Assembly (NCBI GenBank): GCA_900554395.1
Contig: USHB01000047.1
Location: 1 to 9,344, forward strand
Direction of reading: 5' to 3'
DNA from: an uncultured Phascolarctobacterium sp.
GTDB taxonomy: Bacteria; Bacillota; Negativicutes; Acidaminococcales; Acidaminococcaceae
DNA: 9,344 bases
In this document: piece after piece, positions 1-6,431 of the stretch
How the letters are laid out: every line of letters starts with the position of its first letter
Position numbering within the stretch: position 1 is the stretch's first letter
Translations under genes and position numbers: made by a program
The notes under the pieces: generated by a model
Seen by the model: only the letters and a program-made list of their open reading frames with translations
Databases searched by the model: none
What the model was told of the DNA's origin: nothing

Positions 1-67
1 AATAGATGATAAAATAGTAGTATTGTTGCTTTGAGGGGATACTTTGAAGAATGGAAGGATGGATATT
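1..67 (+). promoter_or_regulatory. Leader of the ABC-transporter operon, partly outside the window
   Basis: This short upstream stretch has no coding potential that I can support. It contains an AT-rich TAAAAT-like hexamer near 10-15 that could be a -10 element, but its -35 would fall outside the window, so the promoter cannot be judged. GAGGGG at 33-38 and GGAAGG at 53-58 are two Shine-Dalgarno-like runs. The second sits 9 bases before the ATG at 68 and fixes the preferred start of the first gene. The first could serve a TTG at 44, but the spacing is short. Confidence 0.35.
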
Positions 68-1066
68 ATGAAAAAAAGAGGATTGAAAAAATTAGCTGCA
101 GGCGTAACTTTGCTTTTGGCATTGGGGCTTCTGGCGGGTTGCGGCAGCGAAAAAAAGGAAGCCGGAAATAAAGCGCAGTTAAATGTAGGTATTGTACAAC
201 TGGTAGAGCACAGCGCGCTTGATTCAGCCAATAAAGGCTTTGTAGACGGCCTGGCGGAAAAAGGCTTCAAGGAAAATGAGAATATTGCTTTCGACAGGCA
301 GAACGCACAGGCAGACCAGAGTAATTTACAGAACATTGCCCACCGTTTTGTCAACAACAAGGTGGATTTAATTTGCGCCATTGCCACACCGGCGGCGCAG
401 GTTATGGCCAACGCCACAAAAGATATTCCTATTGTGGCAACCGCTGTTACGGATTATGAAGCGGCTAAACTTGTTGCAACGAGCGAGAAACCGGGCGGCA
501 ACGTAACCGGTACCAGCGATATGAACCCGATTAAGGAACAGGTTGATTTGCTGCTGAAAATTGTGCCTGATGCGAAAACTATCGGTACTGTTTACTGCTC
601 CAGCGAAGTAAATTCTCAGATTCAAATTGATTTAATGAAAAAAGCGGCTGCTGAACGGGGCGTCAATGTTGTGGAAGCAACGGTTTCTACGGTAAACGAT
701 ATTCAGCAGGCAGCACAGAGCCTTGTAGGGAAGGTTGACGCGGTTTATGTTCCGACCGATAATGTAATTGCTTCTTCCATGCCTACTTTGGTTTCCGTTA
801 CGGATAACGCAGGGCTTGCGGTTATCTGCGGCGAAGAGGCCCTTGTAAAAGGTGGCGGTCTTGCAACGCTTGGTATTGATTACTACCAGCTCGGTAAGGA
901 GACCGGCGAGATGGCGGCTAAAATTTTAAAGGGTGAAGCCAAACCGGCAGAAATGGCAATACAGAATCAGAAACAGTTTAAAACCGTTGTCAACGAAGCA
1001 AGCGCACAGCGCCTTGGCATTACTATCCCGCAGGATGTGCTGCAAAATGCGGAAGTTATAAAATAA
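68..1066 (+). CDS. ABC transporter solute-binding lipoprotein (TrpX-like, PF04392 type), paralogue 1
   Basis: This is the extracytoplasmic ligand-binding protein of an ABC importer; it hands substrate to the permease encoded downstream. From the ATG at 68 it is 332 residues, a normal length for the family. The N-terminus has basic residues, a hydrophobic stretch and a lipobox LLAGC with Cys25 as the lipidation site, so the mature protein should be membrane-anchored. The body starts VGIVQLVEH and continues with the RQNAQADQSNLQNIA and AIATPAAQ segments typical of the TrpX-like/PF04392 binding proteins. The ATG at 68 is preferred over the in-frame TTG at 44 because GGAAGG at 53-58 is well spaced and the shorter start gives a compact signal peptide. 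The next gene is a close paralogue 46 bp downstream with no terminator between. Some members of this family bind tryptophan; the ligand here cannot be read from sequence. Confidence 0.9.
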   Translation: MKKRGLKKLAAGVTLLLALGLLAGCGSEKKEAGNKAQLNVGIVQLVEHSALDSANKGFVDGLAEKGFKENENIAFDRQNAQADQSNLQNIAHRFVNNKVDLICAIATPAAQVMANATKDIPIVATAVTDYEAAKLVATSEKPGGNVTGTSDMNPIKEQVDLLLKIVPDAKTIGTVYCSSEVNSQIQIDLMKKAAAERGVNVVEATVSTVNDIQQAAQSLVGKVDAVYVPTDNVIASSMPTLVSVTDNAGLAVICGEEALVKGGGLATLGIDYYQLGKETGEMAAKILKGEAKPAEMAIQNQKQFKTVVNEASAQRLGITIPQDVLQNAEVIK

Positions 1067-1112
1067 CCGCATTATATGCAAAAGTTTACCTTAGGGAAGG
1101 AATGAGCAACTA

Positions 1113-2108
1113 ATGATGTTATCGAAAAAAATGCGTGCCCTGGCTGCGGCATTGGCTTTGACTTTGGCTGCAGGCGTACTTGGCGGCTGCGGCGGAGATA
1201 AAAAAGAGGAAACGGCAGCAAAAAAATCTGTAAATGTAGGTATTGTGCAGCTTGTAGAGCATGCTTCGCTTGACGCTGCCAACAAAGGTTTTGTGGACGG
1301 CCTTGCCGCTAACGGCTTTAAGGAAGGCAAAAATATTACTTTCGACCGCCAGAACGCACAGGCTGACCAGAGCAATTTGCAGAATATTGCCCACCGTTTT
1401 GTAAGCAACAAAGTTGATTTGATTTGCGCCATTGCAACACCGGCAGCACAGACTGCTGCCAACGCTACAAAGGATATTCCCATTGTGGCAACCGCCGTTA
1501 CCGATTATGAAGCGGCTAAACTTGTTGCATCAAGCGAAAAACCGGGCGCCAATGTAACCGGCACCAGCGATATGAACCCGATTGACAAGCAGCTTGATTT
1601 GCTGCTGAAACTTGTGCCGGATGCTAAAGTTGTAGGCACCATTTATTCGTCCAGCGAAGTTAATTCGCAGATGCAGGTTGATTTGCTGAAAAAATATGCT
1701 GCTGAACGCGGCGTTGAAGTTAAGGAAGCAACCGTTTCCAGCGTTAACGATATTCAGCAGGCAGCACAGAGCCTGATTGGCGAAATTGACTGCCTGTACC
1801 TGCCGACCGATAACGTTATGGCATCGGCAGTGCCGACTTTAATAAGCGTTACCGAACCTGCCAAACTGATTATGACCTGCGGCTGGCCTGATACCGAAGG
1901 CAGCGTGGCTGTAATTGGCATTAACTATTACGAACTTGGCAAACAGACCGGCGAAATGGCAGCTAAAATTTTAAAGGGCGAAGCCAAACCGGCTGATATG
2001 GCAGTAGAAACTCAGAAGCATTTTAAAGTTACCGTTAATAAAGCTGTGGCAGAACGCCTTGGCTATACCGTTCCGGAAGATGTTTTAAAAGAAGCGGAAG
2101 TAAAATAA
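1113..2108 (+). CDS. ABC transporter solute-binding lipoprotein (TrpX-like, PF04392 type), paralogue 2
   Basis: This is a second binding lipoprotein, 331 residues, clearly a tandem duplicate of the gene before it. Long blocks are identical, for example RQNAQADQSNLQNIAHRFV and NDIQQAAQSL, and the DNA is also similar. The signal peptide ends in lipobox VLGGC with Cys26 as the lipidated residue. Two adjacent ATG codons (1113 and 1116) are possible starts; GGGAAGG at 1094-1100 is the likely ribosome binding site, with slightly long spacing. The main difference from paralogue 1 follows the conserved Cys-Gly near residues 256-257. Here the loop reads WPDTEGSVAVI, two residues shorter than EEALVKGGGLATL in paralogue 1, and the following GIDYY becomes GINYY. 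That suggests altered ligand preference with a shared permease. The family is clear; the substrate is unknown. Confidence 0.9.
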   Translation: MMLSKKMRALAAALALTLAAGVLGGCGGDKKEETAAKKSVNVGIVQLVEHASLDAANKGFVDGLAANGFKEGKNITFDRQNAQADQSNLQNIAHRFVSNKVDLICAIATPAAQTAANATKDIPIVATAVTDYEAAKLVASSEKPGANVTGTSDMNPIDKQLDLLLKLVPDAKVVGTIYSSSEVNSQMQVDLLKKYAAERGVEVKEATVSSVNDIQQAAQSLIGEIDCLYLPTDNVMASAVPTLISVTEPAKLIMTCGWPDTEGSVAVIGINYYELGKQTGEMAAKILKGEAKPADMAVETQKHFKVTVNKAVAERLGYTVPEDVLKEAEVK

Positions 2109-2120
2109 AATGGCTCAGTT

Positions 2121-2149
2121 GCGGGTTTCCTGCGTGGAAGCCCGCTTTT
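2121..2149 (+). terminator. Hairpin between binding-protein and permease genes, possible partial terminator
   Basis: The arms GCGGGTTTCC (2121-2130) and GGAAGCCCGC (2136-2145) pair over 10 bp with one G-U wobble around a 5-base loop TGCGT, and are followed by TTTT then A. The form is that of a Rho-independent terminator with a short U-run. It sits inside an otherwise continuous operon, so it probably acts as a leaky terminator or a 3'-end stabiliser that favours binding-protein mRNA over transporter mRNA. That role is inferred. Confidence 0.65.
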
Positions 2150-2173
2150 ACTGCATAATTTGGAGGAGATTAG

Positions 2174-3058
2174 ATGCTTGATATTTTAATGCCTACAATA
2201 GCGCAGGGCTTATTGTGGGCTGTTATGGCGCTGGGCGTTTACATTACGTTCCGTGTGCTTGATATTGCTGATTTGACTGTTGAAGGAAGTTTCCCGCTGG
2301 GCGCGGCTGTTGCGGCTGCCATGCTTTCGGAAGGTTATTCCGTTGCTGCGGCTTTTGTCTGCGCCGCTGTTGCCGGTATGCTTGCAGGCGTGGCTACCGG
2401 GCTTTTACACACTAAACTGAAAATACCGGCACTTCTGGCAGGTATTTTGACCATGATTGCGCTGTATTCCGTAAACCTGCGCATTATGGGCAAAGCCAAC
2501 CTGTCGCTTTTGCGTATTGATACAATTTTTACTGAAATACAGACGTGGTTCGGACTGGATAACGTTTACACCGTACTTGCCGTCGGCATGCTGGCTGCCG
2601 TTATCAGCGGCGTTTTCATTTACTGGTTCTTCGGTACGGAAATCGGCGCAGCCATCCGTGCTACCGGCTTTAACCAGCAGATGATCCGCGCGCAGGGCGT
2701 AGATACCCGCGTAACCATTATTTTAGGTTTGTTAATCAGTAACGCGCTTGTTTCTTTAAGCGGCGCGCTTATTGCACAGAACAACGGCTTTGCCGATGTC
2801 GGCATGGGCACCGGCACTATCGTTATCGGTCTGGCGTCGGTTATTATCGGCGAAGTGCTGTTTGGCACACGCAGCTTTAAAAACTGCATTATCAGCGTAA
2901 TTTTAGGCAGTGTTGTATACCGCATTGTTATTGCAGCGGTACTGCAAATGGGCATGCCGCCTAACGATTTAAAACTTTTCACGGCAATTCTCGTAGCGTT
3001 TGCGCTTTCGCTGCCGCTTGTAAAAGATAAGTTAGGAATAAGAAAGGCGGTGAAATAA
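2174..3058 (+). CDS. ABC transporter permease (BPD_transp_2 / TrpY-like)
   Basis: This is the integral-membrane channel subunit of the importer, 294 residues, rich in hydrophobic segments along its whole length (roughly 5-28, 40-75, 85-105, 130-153, 180-202, 212-230, 237-258 and 266-283). The N-terminal DLTVEGSFPLGAAV segment (33-46) is characteristic of this subgroup of branched-chain-amino-acid-type permeases. The cytoplasmic stretch GTEIGAAIRATGFNQQMIRAQG (154-175) is in the position of the coupling helix that contacts the ATPase. Only one permease gene is present, so the channel is likely a homodimer. GGAGGAG at 2162-2168, 5 bases before the ATG, is a strong ribosome binding site. The stop codon overlaps the start of the ATPase gene by one base (TAATG), indicating translational coupling. 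Confidence 0.9.
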   Translation: MLDILMPTIAQGLLWAVMALGVYITFRVLDIADLTVEGSFPLGAAVAAAMLSEGYSVAAAFVCAAVAGMLAGVATGLLHTKLKIPALLAGILTMIALYSVNLRIMGKANLSLLRIDTIFTEIQTWFGLDNVYTVLAVGMLAAVISGVFIYWFFGTEIGAAIRATGFNQQMIRAQGVDTRVTIILGLLISNALVSLSGALIAQNNGFADVGMGTGTIVIGLASVIIGEVLFGTRSFKNCIISVILGSVVYRIVIAAVLQMGMPPNDLKLFTAILVAFALSLPLVKDKLGIRKAVK

Positions 3059-3852
3059 TGCTGCACGTTGAACATATCCATAAAACATTTTTTGCAGGTA
3101 CGATTAACGAAAAAGTAGCATTGCAGGATTTGTCGCTGCATCTTGCCCCCGGCGATTTTGTCACCGTTATCGGCGGCAACGGCGCAGGCAAATCGACGCT
3201 TTTGAACTCCATCGCCGGTGCTTATCCGGTAGACAGCGGCAAAATTGTTATCGACGGCGCAGATATTACCAAAACGCCGGAGCATAAGCGCGCAAAATAC
3301 ATCGGCAGAGTGTTTCAGGACCCGATGATGGGTACTGCTGCCGGCATGATGATAGAAGAAAACCTTGCTATCGCCGCAAGGCGCGGCAAAACGCCGGGCT
3401 TAAAGTGGAGCCTGAACGAAAAAGACCACGACTGGTTTGTGGAAATGCTGAAAGAGCTTGATTTGGGACTTGAAAACCGCATGACGGCGCGCGTGGGTTT
3501 GCTCAGCGGCGGGCAAAGGCAGGCGCTTACACTTTTAATGGCAACGATAAAACGCCCGAAACTTTTGCTTTTGGATGAACATACAGCGGCGCTGGACCCG
3601 AAAACCGCAGCCAAAGTGCTGGCTCTTACCGAGCGCATTATTGACCGCGACCATTTAACGGCGCTGATGATTACGCATAATATGCGTGATGCGCTGCGCT
3701 ACGGCAACAGGCTGATTATGATGTACAACGGCAAAATTCTGGTAGACGTTGCAGGCGATGAAAAGAAAAACCTTACCACGCAGGATTTGCTGCAAATGTT
3801 TGAAAAAGCTGCCGGCAACACTTTGGACAGCGACCGTTTGCTTTTAGGCTGA
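3058..3852 (+). CDS. ABC transporter ATP-binding protein (TrpZ-like)
   Basis: This is the cytoplasmic ATPase that powers the importer, 264 residues, a single complete nucleotide-binding domain. Visible motifs in order are Walker A GGNGAGKST (39-47), Q-loop Gln87 in VFQDP, signature LSGGQ (149-153), Walker B LLLLDE (169-174) with catalytic Glu174, D-loop ALD (178-180) and switch His207 in ITHN. All key residues are intact. After Walker B the sequence is DEHTAALDP, where DEPT is more usual; His in that position is common in this transporter subgroup. A short C-terminal tail (about 225-264) lies beyond the core fold. The start overlaps the permease stop, and AAAGGCGG at 3043-3050 supplies the ribosome binding site. 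The dimer should pair with the permease homodimer and use either binding lipoprotein. Confidence 0.93.
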   Translation: MLHVEHIHKTFFAGTINEKVALQDLSLHLAPGDFVTVIGGNGAGKSTLLNSIAGAYPVDSGKIVIDGADITKTPEHKRAKYIGRVFQDPMMGTAAGMMIEENLAIAARRGKTPGLKWSLNEKDHDWFVEMLKELDLGLENRMTARVGLLSGGQRQALTLLMATIKRPKLLLLDEHTAALDPKTAAKVLALTERIIDRDHLTALMITHNMRDALRYGNRLIMMYNGKILVDVAGDEKKNLTTQDLLQMFEKAAGNTLDSDRLLLG

Positions 3853-3862
3853 GGAGAAGCGC

Positions 3863-4666
3863 ATGGCAGATTTAGCAAGGCTTAAAGATATAAAATGCTT
3901 TCTGTTCGATATGGACGGCACCATTAATCTGGGCAATACGCTTATTCCGGGCATGGATGAGTTTTTTAAAAAACTGCGTGCAAGCGGCAGGGATTTTTAC
4001 CTTGTAACCAACAATTCCTCAAAAGGGCACAGCCATTATGTGGAAAAAATGCGCCGTTTGGGCATTGAGGTAGAACGCAGGAACGTGCTGATAAGCAGCG
4101 ACGCTTTTGTGTACTATATGCAGCAGTTAAAACCCGGTGCCAGCCTGTATGTGCTGGGCACGGATTTATTAAAGGAAACCATTATTAAAGGCGGCTTTAA
4201 ACTGACCACGCTTTTGGAAGAAAAAACTGATTATGTAGTGGTTGGCTTTGATATGTCACTGGAATACGATAAACTGGCGATAGCCTGCCGTTTGATTGAC
4301 TGCGGCGTGCCTTATATAGCAACGCATCCTGATGTGCGCTGCCCGATTGAAGGCGGTGAGTTTATACCGGACTGCGGCGCCATGATTAAACTGATAGAAA
4401 CGGCAACAGGCAAAAAGCCTTTAGCCATTACCGGCAAGCCCTATCATTATATGGTAGATGTGGTAATGGAACGCACCGGCTATAAAAAAGACGAAATTGC
4501 CATGGTTGGCGACCGTTTAAGCACGGATATTGCTTTCGGGCTTAATAACGGCATCTTATCGGTGCTGGTGCTTACCGGCGAAGCTACGCTGGAAGATGTG
4601 GAAAAGGAAAACATCCACCCCGATATTATTCTGCCCCATGCGGCAGACATAGCTAGATATTTTTAA
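3863..4666 (+). CDS. HAD-IIA family hydrolase (NagD / 4-nitrophenylphosphatase-like)
   Basis: This is a predicted cytoplasmic phosphatase of 267 residues, the usual size for HAD subfamily IIA with a C2 cap. Motif I is FDMDGT with nucleophile Asp16 and acid/base Asp18; motif II is LVTNNSS with Thr49-Asn50-Asn51; motif III is Lys192 in ITGKP; motif IV is VGDRLSTD with Asp217 and Asp222. The cap region lies between motifs II and III, about residues 75-185. GAGGAG at 3851-3856 is the ribosome binding site and overlaps the ATPase stop; the gap of 10 bp places this gene in the transporter operon, and the terminator follows it. Family members act on sugar phosphates, phosphoglycolate, nucleotides or pyridoxal phosphate, and the substrate here cannot be told. 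A link with the transported compound is possible, but a housekeeping phosphatase carried in the operon is equally likely. Confidence 0.9.
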   Translation: MADLARLKDIKCFLFDMDGTINLGNTLIPGMDEFFKKLRASGRDFYLVTNNSSKGHSHYVEKMRRLGIEVERRNVLISSDAFVYYMQQLKPGASLYVLGTDLLKETIIKGGFKLTTLLEEKTDYVVVGFDMSLEYDKLAIACRLIDCGVPYIATHPDVRCPIEGGEFIPDCGAMIKLIETATGKKPLAITGKPYHYMVDVVMERTGYKKDEIAMVGDRLSTDIAFGLNNGILSVLVLTGEATLEDVEKENIHPDIILPHAADIARYF

Positions 4667-4686
4667 AATAAAATAACTGCCAAAAT

Positions 4687-4718
4687 AAAAAAAACACCTG
4701 CTGCGGCAGGTGTTTTTT
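4687..4718. terminator. Bidirectional intrinsic terminator between convergent operons
   Basis: CACCTGC (4695-4701) and GCAGGTG (4706-4712) form a perfect 7-bp stem around TGCG. The stem is extended by an A-run on the left (4687-4694) and a T-run on the right (4713-4718), so either strand reads as a GC stem followed by a U-tract. It lies between the stop of the HAD gene (plus strand) and the stop of gltS (minus strand) and can serve both. Confidence 0.93.
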
Positions 4719-4748
4719 GCTTATGTGTTAAGTTAAAATTTACGCTTT

Positions 4749-5975
4749 TTACAGCGTTATCATCCACGTTATGATAATAGCGTTGGTAAAGTCGATGAGG
4801 AACGCACCTACAAGCGAAACTATCATCCACGCTTTAGGCGAGAAACCGTATTTATCGGAAAGAGACTGCATGTTGGCAAGGCCGTTAGCCGTTGCACCCA
4901 TGGCAAAACCGATGCCGCCTACGGCAAGCATAACGGAATCATAATCCTTGCCGAACATTAAGAAGTATACGCCCCAGGCGAAAACAACCATCAGCAAAGT
5001 CTGAATAACGAGAATAATAATCAGCGGCAGCGCCAGATTAATAAGTTCGTACAGTTTGAGGCTGTTGATGGCCATGGTTACATAAAGTACCAGGGAAATA
5101 TCGGCAATGCAGTCCATGCCTACGCCTTCAATTTTATACGCTTTGCTGAAATCGCCGACATTGCGGATAACGGCTGCTATCAGCATACTGCCGATGTATA
5201 CCGGCAGGGTAATGAACTGGCCGAGATAGCTGCTTAAAATGCTGCCCAGACCCATGGCGATTGCTACAAAGCCGAGCGCTTTTAAAATTTCTGCGGCAGC
5301 GGCAGGTGCCGGAATAAGGTTTTCGCCGGTAACGGTGGTTTCGGTTTCGTCAATTTCTTCCAGCGGGGTATCTTCTTTGGCTGCTTTAGGAGTTTTCAGT
5401 TTATATTTTTTAATCAGGCGTTCGCCAAACGGGCCGCCGATAATAAGCGCTACGGCCATACCAAAAGTGGCGGCGGTAATGGCGACGGTTGTTGCGCCGG
5501 TTAAGTTGTAGTTTTGTTCAAAAAACGGGCCGAAGGCAGCGCTGGTGCCAAGGCCGCCCATCAGCGCAACGGCGCCGGCAAGAATACCGTAGAATTTATC
5601 GATGCCCATCAGGCTGCAAACGCCCATGCCGATAGCGTTCTGCAAAATGCCGAGCACGGTTGATGTAAGCCAGAAGCCAACCAGCAGCAGGCCGCCCTTT
5701 TTAACAAGTTTTAAACTTGCCATCATGCCGATGGTGGTAAAAAAGCACAACAGTGCAACTTTTTGCAGTGTGTCGTCAAAGGTAAAATCGGCAATGCCAG
5801 ATATTTTTAAGCACGAAAAGATAAAGGCGAGCGGCAGGCCGCCGATAACAGGCGCCGGAATGCTGAACCTTTGCAGCAGGGCGCTTTGGCTTTTAATCCA
5901 TGTGCCGATATAATAGCTGACAATGGCGAGTGCGACGGACTGCACCATGTCAAGATGGATGGTGGTGATTTCCAT
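4749..5975 (-). CDS. gltS: Sodium/glutamate symporter GltS
   Basis: This is an inner-membrane Na+-coupled glutamate importer of the ESS family (PF03616), 408 residues, close to the usual ~400. The two inverted structural halves are visible. The first carries IPAPVIGGL (39-47) and the glycine-rich re-entrant segment GGLGTSAAFGP (140-150). The second carries GGIGFAMGATANGLANMQ (353-370), the counterpart of the GATPxAIANM motif in characterised GltS. A charged hydrophilic loop (about 187-222, rich in Lys then Glu/Thr) separates them, as expected for the cytoplasmic linker. On the minus strand AGGAGG (plus 5983-5988) lies 7 bases before the ATG. The gene is monocistronic, with a likely promoter at 6046-6074 and a shared terminator at 4687-4718. 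It is unrelated to the flanking operons except in sharing the divergent regulatory region with nrdD. Confidence 0.93.
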   Translation of the reverse strand: MEITTIHLDMVQSVALAIVSYYIGTWIKSQSALLQRFSIPAPVIGGLPLAFIFSCLKISGIADFTFDDTLQKVALLCFFTTIGMMASLKLVKKGGLLLVGFWLTSTVLGILQNAIGMGVCSLMGIDKFYGILAGAVALMGGLGTSAAFGPFFEQNYNLTGATTVAITAATFGMAVALIIGGPFGERLIKKYKLKTPKAAKEDTPLEEIDETETTVTGENLIPAPAAAAEILKALGFVAIAMGLGSILSSYLGQFITLPVYIGSMLIAAVIRNVGDFSKAYKIEGVGMDCIADISLVLYVTMAINSLKLYELINLALPLIIILVIQTLLMVVFAWGVYFLMFGKDYDSVMLAVGGIGFAMGATANGLANMQSLSDKYGFSPKAWMIVSLVGAFLIDFTNAIIITWMITL

Positions 5976-6045
5976 ATTTTAGCCTCCTGAAATTAAAATG
6001 ACAGATGTTTACTTTCTGCCTGTAATATCTGCGTCAGACTTCTTT

Positions 6046-6074
6046 ATTATAGGCTTTTTTTAAAGAATTTACAA
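6046..6074 (-). promoter_or_regulatory. gltS promoter, sigma-A/sigma-70 type
   Basis: Read on the minus strand there is a perfect -10 TATAAT (plus 6046-6051) and a -35 TTGTAA (plus 6069-6074, 4 of 6 matches to TTGACA) separated by 17 bp. Transcription would start near 6039, giving a leader of about 64 nt before the gltS ATG. No operator is obvious within it. Confidence 0.6.
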
Positions 6075-6115
6075 TACTTGTTTTAAATTTGCATACTTTT
6101 GTTTATATTGCTGTT

Positions 6116-6136
6116 TTGCCAAAAATTTTTTTGCAA
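6116..6136. repeat. AT-rich 21-bp palindrome upstream of the gltS promoter
   Basis: TTGCC-AAAAA-T-TTTTT-TGCAA is an inverted repeat with one mismatched pair out of ten. It lies about 42 bp upstream of the gltS -35 element and roughly 140 bp upstream of the NrdR boxes. It could be a regulator site or simply an AT-rich coincidence, since the inner ten bases are only A then T. Confidence 0.3.
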
Positions 6137-6276
6137 TGCCGGATAAAGTAAAAAAACACAGAAAAGCAAAGTAAAATTGAGCAAAAAGTGTAATTTAAAA
6201 CATTTAAGGCCTATATAAAACAGTTGACAAAAACAAACTGCGGCATGGCGTAAACAAATGCAACAAAAAGTGTATA

Positions 6277-6323
6277 GCACAAAATATTGTTGATAACATC
6301 AAAATAAAAACAATATATTGTAG
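6277..6323. promoter_or_regulatory. Paired NrdR-box-like operators upstream of nrdDG
   Basis: NrdR is the ATP/dATP-sensing repressor of ribonucleotide reductase genes, and its sites are paired 16-bp palindromes with a core close to CwATATaTwG. Box 2 (6308-6323) has CAATATATTG at 6311-6320, a full match to the core, although its flanks match poorly. Box 1 (6277-6292) reads GCACAAAATATTGTTG, matching about 12 of 16 positions. The centres are 31 bp apart, about three helical turns, which is the usual spacing for cooperative NrdR binding. The boxes overlap a candidate promoter at 6290-6319 and precede nrdD, which fits repression when dNTP pools are full. The nrdR gene itself is not in the window. 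Confidence 0.75.
6290..6319 (+). promoter_or_regulatory. Candidate nrdDG promoter P1, embedded in the NrdR boxes
   Basis: TTGATA (6290-6295) and TATATT (6314-6319) are separated by 18 bp, each matching 5 of 6 consensus positions. The -35 begins within NrdR box 1 and the -10 lies inside NrdR box 2, the arrangement expected for direct steric repression. The transcript would begin near 6326, about 105 nt before the nrdD start. It competes as a candidate with the promoter at 6332-6360. Confidence 0.5.
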
Positions 6324-6331
6324 TAGCACCC

Positions 6332-6360
6332 TTTACTTCCTTTTCAAAATATGGTATTAT
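6332..6360 (+). promoter_or_regulatory. Candidate nrdDG promoter P2, extended -10
   Basis: TTTACT (6332-6337) and TATTAT (6355-6360) have a 17-bp spacer, and TG at 6352-6353 one base before the -10 gives an extended -10 element. The transcript would begin near 6367, about 65 nt upstream of nrdD. It lies just downstream of NrdR box 2, so a bound repressor could still hinder polymerase. One or both of P1 and P2 may be used. Confidence 0.5.
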
Positions 6361-6431
6361 TGTAAAAGCTTAATAAGTATTAAATAAAGATTGGCAGATA
6401 AAAATTACTGAACGGAGAAAGAGGGAGGACA

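Larger units (their letters stand above)
5976..6431. other. AT-rich divergent intergenic region between gltS and nrdD
   Basis: This is 456 bp without a gene I can support. Minus-strand reading frames here are short, of low complexity and lack convincing ribosome binding sites. From the left it contains the gltS ribosome binding site and promoter, an AT-rich 21-bp palindrome (6116-6136), two copies of CAAAAAGTGTA (6182-6192 and 6264-6274), two NrdR-box-like palindromes, two candidate nrdD promoters and the nrdD ribosome binding site. No tRNA or recognisable riboswitch is visible. The 6137-6263 portion is poly-A/T rich and otherwise featureless. Confidence 0.7.

Noticed and set aside
44..67. 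TTG start at 44 for the first binding protein
   Set aside because: The ATG at 68 has a better-spaced ribosome binding site (53-58), and the extra eight residues would put acidic and polar residues ahead of a normal signal peptide.
6224..6229. Perfect TTGACA -35 hexamer as an additional plus-strand promoter
   Set aside because: No acceptable -10 lies 16-18 bp downstream; the nearest TAAACA is 21 bp away.
6083..6280. Minus-strand 65-codon open frame in the gltS-nrdD intergenic region
   Set aside because: It is rich in Cys, Phe and Leu from AT-rich DNA, lacks a convincing ribosome binding site and overlaps the regulatory elements; it resembles no protein family I know.
6290..6302. FNR-like inverted repeat TTGAT-AAC-ATCAA upstream of nrdD
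   Set aside because: FNR sites need a 4-base spacer (TTGAT-N4-ATCAA); here it is 3, and the TTGATA is better explained as a -35 element and the edge of NrdR box 1.
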